Source: Spongiibacter thalassae
Lineage (GTDB): Bacteria; Pseudomonadota; Gammaproteobacteria; Pseudomonadales; Spongiibacteraceae
Assembly: GCF_012272835.1 (NCBI RefSeq)
Contig: NZ_JAAWWK010000002.1
Location: 248,001 to 312,000, forward strand
Direction: 5' to 3'
Length of the DNA stretch: 64,000 nt
Shown here in pieces: positions 9,191-19,441 of the stretch. The number at the start of each line of letters is the position of its first letter. Position 1 is the stretch's first letter. The notes below the pieces were generated by a model. That model did no database searches. It was not told the DNA's origin and worked only from the letters and a program-made list of their open reading frames with translations. A program made the position numbers and the translations under genes.

Positions 9191-10362
9191 GCGATCGATT
9201 ATTTGTCGAGCTGAGTGCCGAGCCCGGTGGAAGTGTGTCCTGGCTGCTGTGGAATACCGTCCGCCAGTGCGCAGTGGAACAGGGTGAACTGGAAAGTGCC
9301 GACCATTTGTCTGAATTAGCTGAGCAGTGGGGGGCGCTGTCGTGCTATGCGCTGGTGCCTGGAGAATTGGTCAGTTGGCATCAGGTGAGTCTGCCCAAGG
9401 GCGGGCGCGTCGGTCAGGCGGCATTGCCCTACCAAATGGAAGAGCGCCTGTGCAGCGACCTGGACAGTGTACATATCGCCCACGGCGTGCTCAGTGCCGG
9501 CGCTGATAATGATGTGCTGATTGTTGATCGCAGCCACATGGATCGCTGGTACAACGAATTACGGGGAAGTGGTCTTAAGGTCGCTGGGCTGTTGCCGGAC
9601 TACGCCGTATTGCCGGAAAACGTTGCGGTACTTGACGGCGAGCGGGCTGCGGCCCACCTGCCCGGCGCAGCGGTGGCCATGGGGCAGGCGGGTTTCTCGG
9701 TATGGTGGCAGTTGGCCGCGGTAAATAGCGAAGCCGTGCATTGGTATTGTGCCCAGGACGCGGCACTACCCGAATTCGCCGCCAATGCTCCCCGGTATTT
9801 TCAGCATCGCCTGAACATTCTGGCAGAGTCGTTTGCGCCATGGTCGGTGAATCTGCTTAGCGGTGACTATGTTATCAAGGCGGAGCGCAGCGGCGAGAGC
9901 CGTCGGCTGAAGTGGCCGTTGATATTGATGTTGGCGGTGTTGTTAATTCACTGGTTGGATCTTGGCATCGGCATTATTCGCGATCGCAACCAGGCTGAGG
10001 CCTACGACAATGCCATGGCGGATATTTACCGGGAGACGTTTCCGGGAGCCAGGGTGGTCAATGCGCGTAGCCAGATGCGCAGCCAGTTGAATGCCTTGCA
10101 AGGCGGTGGCGATGACAGTCGCTTTATGCCCTGGCTTGACCGTCTCGTCGGAGCCAGTAAAGGGGCAGAGGGGATAAAAATTCTGCAATTGCAATTCGAT
10201 CAGCGGGAAATGAAACTCTCGGTGGCGGCACCGAGTTATGACGCCATCGACCTGTGGGTTGCGCGGCTGGCCGGTGCGGGTTTCGATGTGAACCGCGGCG
10301 CTTTTGGCCAACTCGACAACGGCATTTCCGGCCAGTTAGAGCTTCGGGAGAAAGCACAGTGA
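9187..10362 (+). CDS. gspL: type II secretion protein GspL
   Basis: A 391-residue bitopic protein: a cytoplasmic actin-like domain (about 1-235) that binds GspE, one transmembrane helix (about 240-262), and a periplasmic ferredoxin-like domain. The start is TTG, overlapping the gspK stop; the reading frame and family N-terminus support it, though rare starts are hard to prove. It couples the ATPase to the inner-membrane platform and pairs with GspM. Confidence 0.9.
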   Translation: MSDRLFVELSAEPGGSVSWLLWNTVRQCAVEQGELESADHLSELAEQWGALSCYALVPGELVSWHQVSLPKGGRVGQAALPYQMEERLCSDLDSVHIAHGVLSAGADNDVLIVDRSHMDRWYNELRGSGLKVAGLLPDYAVLPENVAVLDGERAAAHLPGAAVAMGQAGFSVWWQLAAVNSEAVHWYCAQDAALPEFAANAPRYFQHRLNILAESFAPWSVNLLSGDYVIKAERSGESRRLKWPLILMLAVLLIHWLDLGIGIIRDRNQAEAYDNAMADIYRETFPGARVVNARSQMRSQLNALQGGGDDSRFMPWLDRLVGASKGAEGIKILQLQFDQREMKLSVAAPSYDAIDLWVARLAGAGFDVNRGAFGQLDNGISGQLELREKAQ

Positions 10363-10841
10363 TGAAATCCTTAAGCGCGATGTTTAATGGCCGCTCCGAG
10401 CGTGAACAGCAAATCCTTGCCGCCGGGATCTTGGTCGGAATTCCACTGCTGGTTTATCTGTTGATCTGGCAGCCCCTGCTGGATGGGCGCCGCGCGGCGG
10501 CGGAACGGCTTGAGCAGCGTCAGCAGTCCTACATCTGGATGCAGAATGCGGCGGCGCAGATACGCGCGGCTCAGGGCAGCGGGCAGCGGCTGGCGTTTAC
10601 CGGTTCCCCCCAGCAGCAAATTACCAGCGCCGCACGTCAGTACTCGATCAATATCAGTCGTATCGAACCGCAAAGTGGCGGCCGCTACAGTGTCTGGGTG
10701 GCGCGTTGCGACTACAACAACGCGGTACAGTTTATTGATGCATTACTCGCCTCCGGTATTGCCCTGCAGTCGCTGTCGATGAATCTGCTGGACGTGCCTG
10801 GTAATGTCTCGTTGCGTTTATCGCTGGGAGGCGAAGTGTGA
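10362..10841 (+). CDS. gspM: type II secretion protein GspM
   Basis: A 159-residue protein with a short cytoplasmic N-terminus, one transmembrane segment (about residues 23-43) and a periplasmic domain, the normal size and plan for GspM, the partner of GspL. ATG at 10362 overlaps the gspL stop; CGGGAG lies upstream. A GTG three bases earlier is also possible. Confidence 0.9.
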   Translation: MKSLSAMFNGRSEREQQILAAGILVGIPLLVYLLIWQPLLDGRRAAAERLEQRQQSYIWMQNAAAQIRAAQGSGQRLAFTGSPQQQITSAARQYSINISRIEPQSGGRYSVWVARCDYNNAVQFIDALLASGIALQSLSMNLLDVPGNVSLRLSLGGEV

Positions 10842-11560
10842 AGAAGTTTGTCGCGATTGCGGCATTGTTGCTGTTTTTTATCGTTTGTCTGCTGGTTAAA
10901 GCGCCCGCGTGGTTACTGACTACGGCAGTTGATGGTCGCGTTGCCGGCCTGGAGCTGGGTACGGTATCCGGTAGCCTCTGGCGGGGTCGGCTGGAGCAGG
11001 CGGCCTACAATGGCGTTGCGGTGTCCGGTATAGACTGGCAGCTACGCCCCCTGGGCCTGCTCGCTGGGCGAGCGTTGTCCCTGAGTGTTGAACAGCCCCT
11101 GCAAGCCAAAGCCGATATCGGATTTGTGGGCACCTCGAAGTTGCGTATCTTCGATCTGCAGGCCAGTGGCAGCTTCGCGCCTTTGCTCGATGCTGTCGGC
11201 CTGCCGACGATGGGCTTTGACGGCCGTTTTAGTGGCGCTATCAGTCGCGCAGTGCTTGAGCGGGATGGTTGTGAAACCGTTACCGGGGATGCGGTACTTG
11301 AGAGTATCAGTGGCGATATTGATGGTATCGACAGTATCGCTCCGGTGGGTATCGATCTGGGTTGTAATAAACAACAGCTGGTGGTTACCGTCGATGGTGA
11401 TAATCCGGCCCAGGTACGCGGTGTGGTGCAACTGGCGGTAACCGGGCGCGCCAGCGGCAATATTCAAATCAGTCCGCCGCCAGGGAGCCCGCTGTTTCGC
11501 AGTTTGAGTCAATTTGTCGGCCGGCCCCAAAACGGCAAGGACTTTCAGTTGCGACTCTGA
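10838..11560 (+). CDS. gspN: type II secretion protein GspN
   Basis: A 240-residue protein with an N-terminal membrane anchor (about 5-25) and a periplasmic domain with LELGTVSGSLWRG and repeated beta strands, matching the T2SSN family. GspN is present in only some systems and its exact role is unclear. Last gene of the gsp operon; it faces the convergent DUF3080 gene across 37 bases with no clear T-tailed terminator. Confidence 0.87.
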   Translation: MKKFVAIAALLLFFIVCLLVKAPAWLLTTAVDGRVAGLELGTVSGSLWRGRLEQAAYNGVAVSGIDWQLRPLGLLAGRALSLSVEQPLQAKADIGFVGTSKLRIFDLQASGSFAPLLDAVGLPTMGFDGRFSGAISRAVLERDGCETVTGDAVLESISGDIDGIDSIAPVGIDLGCNKQQLVVTVDGDNPAQVRGVVQLAVTGRASGNIQISPPPGSPLFRSLSQFVGRPQNGKDFQLRL

Positions 11561-11597
11561 TCCGGGGTCTGCTATCCATGATCGGATCAGCGGAGAT

Positions 11598-12713
11598 TCA
11601 ATTCCTGTTAAACGGCCCGAGTCCACATTGCTCCAATAGTGCACTGGCGGCCGCGACATGCTTTCGCTGGAGGTTGAGGTGTTGGGCCAGCGCGCTGCGG
11701 CGTGTGGCCCGCCACTGCAAATAGGCCCTGGGGGGCACCTGCCCTCGCGTCGTCATCGCGTCGAAAATCTGTTGTTCTATCTTCTCGGTGACGGTTGTCA
11801 GCGCATATTGGTGGCGGTTGGCCAGGCTGGCGTCGCGCTGTATCTCTCCGACAAACCGCTGTTGCAGCAAGCCTTGAAACTGCCTCGCGGCGGCGGTTGG
11901 GCGCCCCGTCAGGCATAGCGGCCTGCCTTCGAGGCGCTGTTGTAGCAGATCGATGCTCGCGTCAAGGCCAGCCATGCTGTTCGCGGTGAACGCCAGCAGA
12001 GCGCCGCCCATCCCCAGCTGGATCGTAGCCAGCAATGCATATATTTCCTCGTCATCGACCTGCCAGTGGGCAGGTGGTGATGGTGTGTCGGCGTGGGCCA
12101 GCCACTGCTCTTGAAGTGACCCCCAGCGATTCAGCGCCGTTACCGCCACATCGTCGTGCCGGGTGGGGTAGTCAATTTCCCCCCGTGGGCGTTGCCACAG
12201 ACTGCGAAACTCGGGCCCCGCGAGCAAGGCCAGGTACAGAGCATGGGGCAAAAAGCGCTGTTTCTGCGCCTGAGCGGCGCGCAGTGCGGTAATCAGGGCT
12301 CGGTCGGTTTCCGGGTGGAGTTGCGCGATACAGCTCTCTACATTGGACAGAAAGTGCAAGTTGAACAGCAATCGTGCACTCGCGTCGGCGTGCTTCCCCA
12401 GTATGCTGTTGCGCTCGGCCAGAACCTGGGCGAGGCGGCACTCGCGGAGGCGTAAAAACTCCAGCAGATTGATCTGGCTGGTGGGTATCTCGACACCGGC
12501 GGTAAGGTCTCGCTGAGGGGGGAGGTGTGGAAACTCTTTGTTATCCTTTGCGGAGGCTGAGCGGTCCAGCACACGGGATAATGCCGCGGTGTAGTTGTCC
12601 CACTGTTCGGCGGTGTCAGAGCGGTCGGCGCAGGCGCTCAGGGCGCACAGACACGCCAATAGGGGTACCTTGAGGCACCGGTGGGCCGATGATAAAAAGC
12701 GCTTGAGTCTCAC
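11598..12713 (-). CDS. DUF3080 family lipoprotein
   Basis: A 371-residue protein with a signal peptide and a lipobox (LSAC, Cys28), then a mostly helical domain with LLEFLRLRECRLAQVLAERNS and an aromatic stretch WQRPRGEIDYPTRHDD. This pattern fits the DUF3080 family of gammaproteobacterial predicted lipoproteins, of unknown function. It stands alone on the minus strand between the gsp operon and the exonuclease gene. The match is from memory of the family, not a search. Confidence 0.75.
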   Translation of the reverse strand: MRLKRFLSSAHRCLKVPLLACLCALSACADRSDTAEQWDNYTAALSRVLDRSASAKDNKEFPHLPPQRDLTAGVEIPTSQINLLEFLRLRECRLAQVLAERNSILGKHADASARLLFNLHFLSNVESCIAQLHPETDRALITALRAAQAQKQRFLPHALYLALLAGPEFRSLWQRPRGEIDYPTRHDDVAVTALNRWGSLQEQWLAHADTPSPPAHWQVDDEEIYALLATIQLGMGGALLAFTANSMAGLDASIDLLQQRLEGRPLCLTGRPTAAARQFQGLLQQRFVGEIQRDASLANRHQYALTTVTEKIEQQIFDAMTTRGQVPPRAYLQWRATRRSALAQHLNLQRKHVAAASALLEQCGLGPFNRN

Positions 12714-12848
12714 GGCATTTTAGCGGAAGTTGTTCACGGTATCTGGCTGCCTCGCAGGGGCGTGGGGCAAATTGGGGTCAAAGTGATGACCTCAACCATA
12801 CACAGTGCGGTGTGTTCGCGCCAGTTGGGCCGTCTTTCCGGGAGCGCC

Positions 12849-13463
12849 ATGTTAAGTGAATTGAATCTGGCTTACGTTGACCTTGAAACCACCGGGGCAC
12901 GCGCCGCGGATGATCGGATCACCGAAATCGCGGTGGTGACCGTGCGCGGCGGCAACGAACTCGCCTGGGAGTCGCTGGTGCAGCCCCACTGCGAAGTGCC
13001 ACGCTTTATACAGCAGCTTACCGGCATTGATGCGGCCTTATTGGCCGGTGCGCCGGATTTTGAGCGCCTTGCAGAGGATCTGCTGCGACGGTTGGAGGGC
13101 GCAGTACTGGTCGCCCACAATGCCCGTTTCGACGCCGGGTTCTTACGTGCCGCCTTTACGCGCTGCGGTTTGCACTATCGGCCCAAGCGCCTGTGTACCT
13201 TGAAACTCGCCAGAGCGCTGTATCCCGACTGGCCCCGGCACGGTCTCGATGCGCTGTGCATGATGATCGGCTACCACCGTGAACAAAGCCACCGGGCAAT
13301 GGCCGATGTGCGCGCGATGATGGTCTTTGTCGAATACGCCGTCGCCGATCTCGGAGAAGACCGGGTGTTCAGTGAGATCAGTATACAGATGAGCCGTGGT
13401 GGTGGGGGGAGCAAACGCAGGGTTGCGGGGCCAGAGTTGTCACCGAGCAGATCTAAGTCGTGA
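12849..13463 (+). CDS. DnaQ-like 3'-5' exonuclease
   Basis: A 204-residue DEDDh exonuclease. Exo I is YVDLETTG near the start (Asp and Glu metal ligands), Exo II is VLVAHNARFDAGFL, and Exo III is HRAMADVRAM (His and Asp). It resembles the epsilon proofreading subunit and the stand-alone epsilon-like exonucleases. True DnaQ is usually longer and paired with rnhA, so a repair or RNA-processing exonuclease is equally possible. ATG at 12849 is preferred (GGGAG upstream); the frame opens earlier at 12762. Confidence 0.85.
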   Translation: MLSELNLAYVDLETTGARAADDRITEIAVVTVRGGNELAWESLVQPHCEVPRFIQQLTGIDAALLAGAPDFERLAEDLLRRLEGAVLVAHNARFDAGFLRAAFTRCGLHYRPKRLCTLKLARALYPDWPRHGLDALCMMIGYHREQSHRAMADVRAMMVFVEYAVADLGEDRVFSEISIQMSRGGGGSKRRVAGPELSPSRSKS

Positions 13464-13542
13464 AGCGGCAGCCGTGTTGCCTTACAATGTCGCCCCTGAA
13501 TGGCGCGACGCGCCACCGCAAATCACTACAGGACGATACCTA

Positions 13543-14712
13543 ATGACGATTTCTTCCTTCATGCCTCCCGTTCGTACCCTGATGGGTCCCGGCCCCTCCG
13601 ATGTTCATCCGCGTATATTGGCGGCGTTGGCGAGGCCTACACTGGGTCACTTGGACCCTTTGTTTGTGGGCATGATGGACGAACTCAAGCAGCTGCTGAA
13701 ATACGCCTTCAATACCGAAAACGAGTTGACCCTGCCAATTTCCGCGCCGGGTTCAGCGGGTATGGAAGCCTGCTTTGTGAATCTGGTTGAGCCGGGCGAC
13801 AAGGTTGTCGTGTGTGTTAACGGCGTATTTGGCAAGCGCATGTGCGAGAACGTCACTCGTATCGGGGCTACCGCGGTCACCGTCGATTGTGCCTGGGGCC
13901 AGCCGGTTGACCTCGCTCAGGTTGAAACGGTGCTCGAACAACACCGCGATGCGAAGATTCTGGCCTTTGTCCACGCCGAGACCTCCACCGGCGCCCTCAG
14001 CGATGCGCAGGCGCTGTGTGCACTGGCGAAGAAATATGAGTGTTTGACGATTGTTGATGCGGTGACCTCCCTCGGCGGTGTCGAGCTGCGTGTCGATGAC
14101 TGGGGCATTGATGCTATTTATTCGGGAAGCCAAAAATGCCTGTCCTGTACGCCGGGTCTGTCCCCGGTCAGCTTCAGCGATGCAGCGGTTGCAGCAATCA
14201 AGGCGCGCAAGCACCCGGTGCAGAGCTGGTTCCTGGATATGAATCTGATCCTGGGCTACTGGGGTGAAGGCGGCAAGCGTGCCTACCACCACACCGCACC
14301 GGTGAATGCCTTGTACGGCCTGCACGAATCTCTGGTGATGCTGCAGGAAGAAGGACTCGAAAACGCCTGGCAACGTCATGCGGCGATGCATGCCTCGCTG
14401 GCAGCGGGGCTGGAGGCACTGGGTGTACACTTTGTGGTCGACGCCGGCAGTCGCCTGCCGCAGTTGAACAGTGTCTACATTCCCGACGGGGTTGATGACG
14501 CCAAAGTGCGCCAATACCTGCTTGCCGAGCACAATCTTGAAATTGGTGCCGGCCTCGGCGACTTTGCCGGAAAAGTCTGGCGGATCGGCCTGATGGGCTA
14601 TAGCGCTCGAAGCGAAAATATCACTCTGTTACTGACTGCCCTGGCCGAGGCGATGACTCAGCAGGGTTATGTTTGTAGCGCAGAGGATGCACTTGCCGCG
14701 GCGATTAAGTGA
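13543..14712 (+). CDS. class V aminotransferase, serine/alanine-glyoxylate type
   Basis: A 389-residue PLP enzyme with MGPGPSDVHPRI at the start, APGSAGMEACFVNLVEPGD, and the Schiff-base lysine in SGSQKCLSCTPG (Lys198). This is the pattern of alanine-glyoxylate and serine-glyoxylate aminotransferases, which move an amino group to glyoxylate and make glycine. The substrate cannot be fixed from sequence alone. ATG at 13543 agrees with the family start; the open frame runs upstream into the exonuclease gene. Monocistronic on present evidence. Confidence 0.87.
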   Translation: MTISSFMPPVRTLMGPGPSDVHPRILAALARPTLGHLDPLFVGMMDELKQLLKYAFNTENELTLPISAPGSAGMEACFVNLVEPGDKVVVCVNGVFGKRMCENVTRIGATAVTVDCAWGQPVDLAQVETVLEQHRDAKILAFVHAETSTGALSDAQALCALAKKYECLTIVDAVTSLGGVELRVDDWGIDAIYSGSQKCLSCTPGLSPVSFSDAAVAAIKARKHPVQSWFLDMNLILGYWGEGGKRAYHHTAPVNALYGLHESLVMLQEEGLENAWQRHAAMHASLAAGLEALGVHFVVDAGSRLPQLNSVYIPDGVDDAKVRQYLLAEHNLEIGAGLGDFAGKVWRIGLMGYSARSENITLLLTALAEAMTQQGYVCSAEDALAAAIK

Positions 14713-14777
14713 GAACGCTGATGGGCGGCGGCGCAAATTCTGCTAAGCTCGATTAATCTTTTTGTCTGGATAGAAAT

Positions 14778-15623
14778 GTGAGTGAGACTAGCCTGATATT
14801 GGAGCGGGTCAGGGATGACCTGTTTACCGCCATAGAAGAAGACACATTGTCCCTGCCAACCTTGCCGGAGGTCGCGCTGGAAATACGCGCGGCTGCGTCA
14901 GACCCCGATGTGGATATTTCTGTGTTGGCGGCCATTATTGAAAATGATACGTCGATTGCGGCGCGTTTGATTCGAGTTGCCAACAGCGCAACGGTGAGGG
15001 GGCGAGAGCCCACCGTCGATGTGAAGTCGGCCATTGGTCGAATAGGGATGAGTTATACCGCGTCGCTGGTGACCAGCCTGGCGATGCAGCAGATATTTTT
15101 ATCGACAACAGAATCCCTGAACAAGCGGATGCGGTCCATCTGGGTACACTGCGCCGATGTGGCTGCAATTTGCCACACCCTCGCGGCACAGCATAAGCAT
15201 CTCAAGCCAGATCAGGCCACACTGGCGGGAATTTCACACCAGATCGGCACGCTGCCGATACTGTCCTATGCGGCGAATCGCGGCTTTTTGCGTGATAATC
15301 CCGCGCTGCTGGATAAAATATTGATTTGCCTCAGTCCGATGGTGGGAACCAAGGTGCTGGCATCCTGGGGGTTTCCGCCGGAGCTTGTGGCGGTGCCCGA
15401 GGCTCACTTGCAATTCGGGCGTGAGGTTGCAGAGGCGGATTATGCGGACCTGGTCACCGTGGCCAACCTGCAGGCCTACCACGGAACCGAGCACCCGCTC
15501 GGGGCGGTGGATTGGCAGACGGTGAGCGCGTTTAAACGACTGGGTATGGCCACTACACCCGGTGATGACGACGAGGCCTATTTGCAGCAGATCGAACAGA
15601 TGCAGAGCGTGTTGCGCGGCTGA
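14778..15623 (+). CDS. HDOD domain signalling protein
   Basis: A 281-residue protein consisting of one HDOD domain (about 20-225), with LPTLPEVALEI, VDISVLAAIIENDTSIAARLIRVANS and GTLPILSY. HDOD proteins are relatives of HD phosphohydrolases that have lost most metal ligands; they work in signalling and regulation rather than as proven enzymes. No other output domain is present. Starts with GTG; it converges on yciK, 8 bases away. Confidence 0.85.
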   Translation: MSETSLILERVRDDLFTAIEEDTLSLPTLPEVALEIRAAASDPDVDISVLAAIIENDTSIAARLIRVANSATVRGREPTVDVKSAIGRIGMSYTASLVTSLAMQQIFLSTTESLNKRMRSIWVHCADVAAICHTLAAQHKHLKPDQATLAGISHQIGTLPILSYAANRGFLRDNPALLDKILICLSPMVGTKVLASWGFPPELVAVPEAHLQFGREVAEADYADLVTVANLQAYHGTEHPLGAVDWQTVSAFKRLGMATTPGDDDEAYLQQIEQMQSVLRG

Positions 15624-15631
15624 TCCCGCGA

Positions 15632-16393
15632 TTATTTGGGTTGCGCGTCGAACTGCTGGCCGTTTACTGTGCGGCTGGCATCGCTCATCAAGTACAGATA
15701 TAGCGGCATAATCGCCTCTGGGTCCGGATTGTTGGCCGGGTTCTCGCCCGGGTAGGCGGTGCGTCGCATGGTGGTATTTGTCGCGCCAGGGTTGATGCTG
15801 TTTACCCGTGTACCGTTCAGTTCAAATTCTTCATCAGCCAAAATCTGCATCATCGCTTCGGTGCCGAATTTAGAGACCGAATAAGCTCCCCAGAACGCTC
15901 GGCCCTGACGGCCAACGCTAGACGAGGTGAACAGCAGCGAGCCGTGCTCGGCGGTGGCCAGCATCGGCAATAGTGCCTGGGTCAGCATAAATTGCGCGGT
16001 CAGGTTGACGTGGAGCACCTCTTCCCAGCTGTCCTGGGTGGTTTGTGCCAGGCTGCGGCGCTGGCCCAGTACGCTGGCATTGTGCAGCAGGCCGTCGAGG
16101 CGACCAAACTCCCGCTCGATAGTTGCCGCCAGCTCCTCGTAGTCGTGCTGACTGGCACCGCGCAGGTGCAGGGGGTAGATCGCCGCCTGGGGATGACCCG
16201 CCGCCTCGATTTCATCGTAGACCGCCTCCAGTTTTTCGATCGTTCGGCCAAGGAGTACGACAGTTGCGCCGTGGCTGGCAAAGCTGAGCGCCGCGGCACG
16301 ACCGATGCCATCGCCGGCCCCGGTCACGAGGATGATCTTGTCTTGCAGGCAGTTGGCGGTGGCGTCAAATTCAGCGGGCAGAGTCAGGGGCAC
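15632..16393 (-). CDS. yciK: YciK family short-chain oxidoreductase
   Basis: A 253-residue SDR with the NAD(P) site TGAGDGIGRAAA, a Leu-His-Asn-Ala-Ser version of the NNAG motif, the catalytic Ser region FTSSSVGRQG and YSVSK. YciK substrate is unknown. It ends the mtaD-ubiG-mupP-yciK run, the same order as in Pseudomonas, and overlaps mupP by 10 bases. Confidence 0.88.
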   Translation of the reverse strand: MPLTLPAEFDATANCLQDKIILVTGAGDGIGRAAALSFASHGATVVLLGRTIEKLEAVYDEIEAAGHPQAAIYPLHLRGASQHDYEELAATIEREFGRLDGLLHNASVLGQRRSLAQTTQDSWEEVLHVNLTAQFMLTQALLPMLATAEHGSLLFTSSSVGRQGRAFWGAYSVSKFGTEAMMQILADEEFELNGTRVNSINPGATNTTMRRTAYPGENPANNPDPEAIMPLYLYLMSDASRTVNGQQFDAQPK

Positions 16394-17070
16394 GGTGCTT
16401 CCTCAAGTTTTTTTCGATGCTGAGCCAGAACGGTTTCCAGCTCGTCAGCATGGTGAATAATATAGTCGGGCAGCCAGTCTTCAACTGACTCACCCTCGGA
16501 AATATAACCAAAGGCACAGGCAATGGTGGCCATGCCCGCGTTGCGTCCGGCGTCGATGTCACGGCGGTGGTCGCCGACGTAAACCGCTTCCTTCGGGTTC
16601 ACGCCAAGTTCCTTGCAGGCAAGGTAAATGGGCTCGGGGTCGGGTTTGCGATGGGTGACGTGATCGGGGCAAATCGCGCTGCCGCAACGCCCGTCGAGGT
16701 CCAGTGCGCGCAGCAGTGGTTCGGTGAAACGCGAGGGCTTGTTGGTGACAATGCCCCACTTCAGTCCCTGGGCTTCCAGCTTGCGCAGCTGTGCATCCAT
16801 ACCGGGGAATAACGTGGTTTCTACCGCGATCTGGGTTTCATAGCGGTCGAGAAACGCGGCCAGCAGCGCGGCGAAATCGGGGTGATCCGGGTCGATGCCA
16901 AAGCCGAGGTTGACCACTGCGCGAGCACCGTCGGACACGCGACGCCGCACGGCTTCGTAGTGCTGCAAGGGGCGCTGGTGCTCGTTGAGCAGGCCGTTCA
17001 GTACTCGAGTGAAGTCGGTGGCAGTGTCGAGCAGAGTGCCGTCGAGGTCAAACAATACGGCCTTCAGCAT
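16384..17070 (-). CDS. mupP: N-acetylmuramic acid 6-phosphate phosphatase MupP (HAD family)
   Basis: A 228-residue HAD hydrolase with the nucleophile motif [20 protein letters not shown] and a C-terminal [16 protein letters not shown]. By sequence alone it could be called phosphoglycolate phosphatase. The ubiG-mupP-yciK order is the location of MupP in Pseudomonas, where it removes phosphate from MurNAc-6P in the cell-wall recycling route that bypasses de novo UDP-MurNAc synthesis. The assignment therefore rests on context plus family. Overlaps ubiG by 7 bases. Confidence 0.82.
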   Translation of the reverse strand: MLKAVLFDLDGTLLDTATDFTRVLNGLLNEHQRPLQHYEAVRRRVSDGARAVVNLGFGIDPDHPDFAALLAAFLDRYETQIAVETTLFPGMDAQLRKLEAQGLKWGIVTNKPSRFTEPLLRALDLDGRCGSAICPDHVTHRKPDPEPIYLACKELGVNPKEAVYVGDHRRDIDAGRNAGMATIACAFGYISEGESVEDWLPDYIIHHADELETVLAQHRKKLEEAPCP

Positions 17071-17789
17071 TCGACGGGCTTCTTCACATGAACCATGTAG
17101 TTGACGTCGACATCGCGCTCGTTCAGTCGGTAGGTCTTGAACAGAGGGTTATAGGTCAGTCCGGTAATGTGCTGGAGTTGCAAATTGGATTCGCGAATCC
17201 AGTCGGCCAGTTCCGAGGGGCGAATAAACTTGCTGTATTCGTGGGTGCCCTTGGGCAGCAAACCGAGAATGTATTCTGCACCGACAATACTCAGGGCAAA
17301 GGCCTTGGGGTTGCGGTTGATGGTAGAAAAGTAAATGTCGCCACCTGGCTTGCACAGTTTGGCACAGGCGCGAATGACCGACGCCGGGTTCGGCACGTGC
17401 TCGAGCATTTCCAGACAGGTGACAATGTCGTAATACCCGGCCTTATCCTCGGCCAGTTCTTCTGCTGTCGTCTGAAAATAATCGACCTTGGCGCCGGACT
17501 CCAGTTGGTGCAGGCGGGCGACGTTCAGGGGGGCTTCACCCATGTCGATGCCGGTGACCCGGGCACCGCGCATGGCCATGGCCTCTGACAGAATGCCGCC
17601 GCCGCAGCCCACGTCTACGACCCTGCATTCTGCGACCGGCGAGCGCTCGTCGATGTAGTTCACCCGCAGGGGGTTGATGTCGTGCAGGGGTTTGAATTCG
17701 CTGTTGCGATCCCACCAGCGGTGGGCGAGTTCTTCGAATTTGGCGATTTCTGCCGGATCGACATTGGCGTGGTTACGAGTGGATTGCAT
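17064..17789 (-). CDS. ubiG: ubiquinone biosynthesis O-methyltransferase UbiG
   Basis: A 241-residue SAM-dependent methyltransferase with [19 protein letters not shown] at the N-terminus, SAM motif [16 protein letters not shown] and [13 protein letters not shown]. UbiG carries out both O-methylations of ubiquinone synthesis. The length matches E. coli UbiG. Shares one base with the end of mtaD (TAATG), so the two are probably translated together. Confidence 0.95.
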   Translation of the reverse strand: MQSTRNHANVDPAEIAKFEELAHRWWDRNSEFKPLHDINPLRVNYIDERSPVAECRVVDVGCGGGILSEAMAMRGARVTGIDMGEAPLNVARLHQLESGAKVDYFQTTAEELAEDKAGYYDIVTCLEMLEHVPNPASVIRACAKLCKPGGDIYFSTINRNPKAFALSIVGAEYILGLLPKGTHEYSKFIRPSELADWIRESNLQLQHITGLTYNPLFKTYRLNERDVDVNYMVHVKKPVEC

Positions 17790-19120
17790 TACTTTTCTCC
17801 GCTGATTTTAGAGCGCCAGTGTCGGGCTTTGTCGGCGATTTCCTGGCTGTCCAGGGTAGTCAGTTGGCCATTATCCAGCATTCGCCGCCCCTTGATCCAG
17901 CTGTGACACACCCGGTGGCTGATATTGCTGTACACGAGCTGGGACGTTGGTCGGTAAACGGGCTGTTGCGCCAGGTCAGACAGGTCGATGCTGATCAGGT
18001 CAGCCTGCTTGCCGACCTCCAGGCTGCCGGTGAGGTGGTCGATACCCAGGGCGCGGGCGCCGTTGATCGTCGCCATTTCCAGTGCGTAGTAATCGGGAAT
18101 GGCGGTGGCGTCGCCGCTAACCGCCTTGCCCAGCAGAGCCGCGGTGCGCAATTCGCCGAACATATCCAGGTCGTTGTTGCTGGCGGCGCCATCGGTGCCC
18201 AGCGCAACGTTTATTCCAGCCTGGCGCATTTTTTCTACCGGTGAAAAGCCGCTGGCCAGCTTCAGGTTGGACTCGGGGCAATGCACAGCGTGGCTGCCGT
18301 GCTCGGCGAGTACCGCAATGTCATTGTCGCTCATATTGGCCAGGTGGACGCATTGAGTACGGGGGCCGAGCAGGCCGAGCTTGGCGAGGCGTTCAATGGG
18401 GCGCAGGCCGGTCTGTTTGACGGCATCGGCGATTTCCTGAGCGGTCTCATGCAGGTGGATCTGAATGGTGCAGTCGAGTTCTTCGGCAAATACCGCGGTT
18501 TTACTGAGTGCGGTATCGCCCACGGTATAGGGGGCGTGGGGGCCAAAACCAATGCTGATCAGGTCGTTGTGCTTGTAGGTGTCGCGCAGTGCCAAGCCCT
18601 TGCGGAAATAGTCGTCGGGACCGCTGCCCCAGGCGCAGGGGAAATCGAAAATGGGGAAGGCGAGTTGGGCGCGGATGCCGGCGCGGCGCACAACATCGGC
18701 GCAGATCTCGGGAAAAAAATACATATCGCTGAAGCAGGTGGTGCCTCCGCGCAGCATTTCGGCGATGGCCAGAGCGCTGCCGTCACGCACAAATTCTTCG
18801 TTCACCCACTGACCTTCCGCCGGCCAGATATGCTCGTTCAGCCACTCGTGCAGGGGGTAGTCGTCGGCGAGGCCGCGAAACAGGCTCATGGCGCCGTGAC
18901 CGTGGGCATTGATAAGCCCGGGCATCAGTACCTGCTCGTCGAGCCACAGGCTTTCGTCGGCGGTGATGTGCCGCGCTTCCTCGGCGGGCATGATGCCGCT
19001 GATAACACCATCGCTGACCGCCAGCGCGTGATTTTCCAGCACCGGAAAGCCATCGCTGACTGGCAAAATCCAGCGGGCGAAGATCAAAAGGTCACATTTC
19101 GTCGGGTTGGCAGGGCCCAT
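17789..19120 (-). CDS. mtaD: methylthioadenosine/S-adenosylhomocysteine deaminase, TRZ/ATZ amidohydrolase
   Basis: A 443-residue amidohydrolase. Metal ligands are seen in [13 protein letters not shown], in IHLHETAQE and in [13 protein letters not shown], with [12 protein letters not shown], the usual set for MTA/SAH deaminases. It would convert methylthioadenosine to methylthioinosine. The Pseudomonas gene at this syntenic position next to ubiG is known as an MTA deaminase, so the symbol is by orthology. First gene of the minus-strand operon mtaD-ubiG-mupP-yciK. Confidence 0.85.
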   Translation of the reverse strand: MGPANPTKCDLLIFARWILPVSDGFPVLENHALAVSDGVISGIMPAEEARHITADESLWLDEQVLMPGLINAHGHGAMSLFRGLADDYPLHEWLNEHIWPAEGQWVNEEFVRDGSALAIAEMLRGGTTCFSDMYFFPEICADVVRRAGIRAQLAFPIFDFPCAWGSGPDDYFRKGLALRDTYKHNDLISIGFGPHAPYTVGDTALSKTAVFAEELDCTIQIHLHETAQEIADAVKQTGLRPIERLAKLGLLGPRTQCVHLANMSDNDIAVLAEHGSHAVHCPESNLKLASGFSPVEKMRQAGINVALGTDGAASNNDLDMFGELRTAALLGKAVSGDATAIPDYYALEMATINGARALGIDHLTGSLEVGKQADLISIDLSDLAQQPVYRPTSQLVYSNISHRVCHSWIKGRRMLDNGQLTTLDSQEIADKARHWRSKISGEK

Positions 19121-19441
19121 GATTGGCAGCTTCCTGTTGAAAATTGCGAAGTATACCTGTTCTTGTTGTCCCTTGGGATTTACCGGGGGCGCAATTCCGT
19201 CTCTGTGCGGGGTAGTGCCTTGATTTTCGGCGTCTTTGAGCTGTCTATGGCGATGTGTAATATGCTAATATCGACGTTTTGTTTCCGGCTTGGGTCGCGC
19301 GTTTTCGGGTGACTCAAACGGGCTGGGAAAGCAGTGAGGCTGCGGTCCGTGCTGCGTGTCGGGTTTGTGCCAGACAATGGGTACATGAAATCGGACACTG
19401 GAATCAATTGGGGCTGCTGACAATAAGGATACATCCGCTAC
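19121..19441. other. intergenic region between divergent mtaD and gyrA
   Basis: These 321 bases hold the promoters and leaders of both genes and no credible open frame. AT-rich sequence lies at 19250-19275, where a gyrA promoter is proposed. The gyrA leader from there is about 170 bases, long for a simple leader, but I see no strong hairpin in it. Confidence 0.6.
19235..19262 (+). promoter_or_regulatory. candidate gyrA promoter
   Basis: TTGAGC (19235-19240) and TAATAT (19257-19262) are separated by 16 bases, each agreeing with the sigma-70 consensus at 4 positions. Pattern only; the leader to the gyrA start would be about 170 bases. Confidence 0.35.
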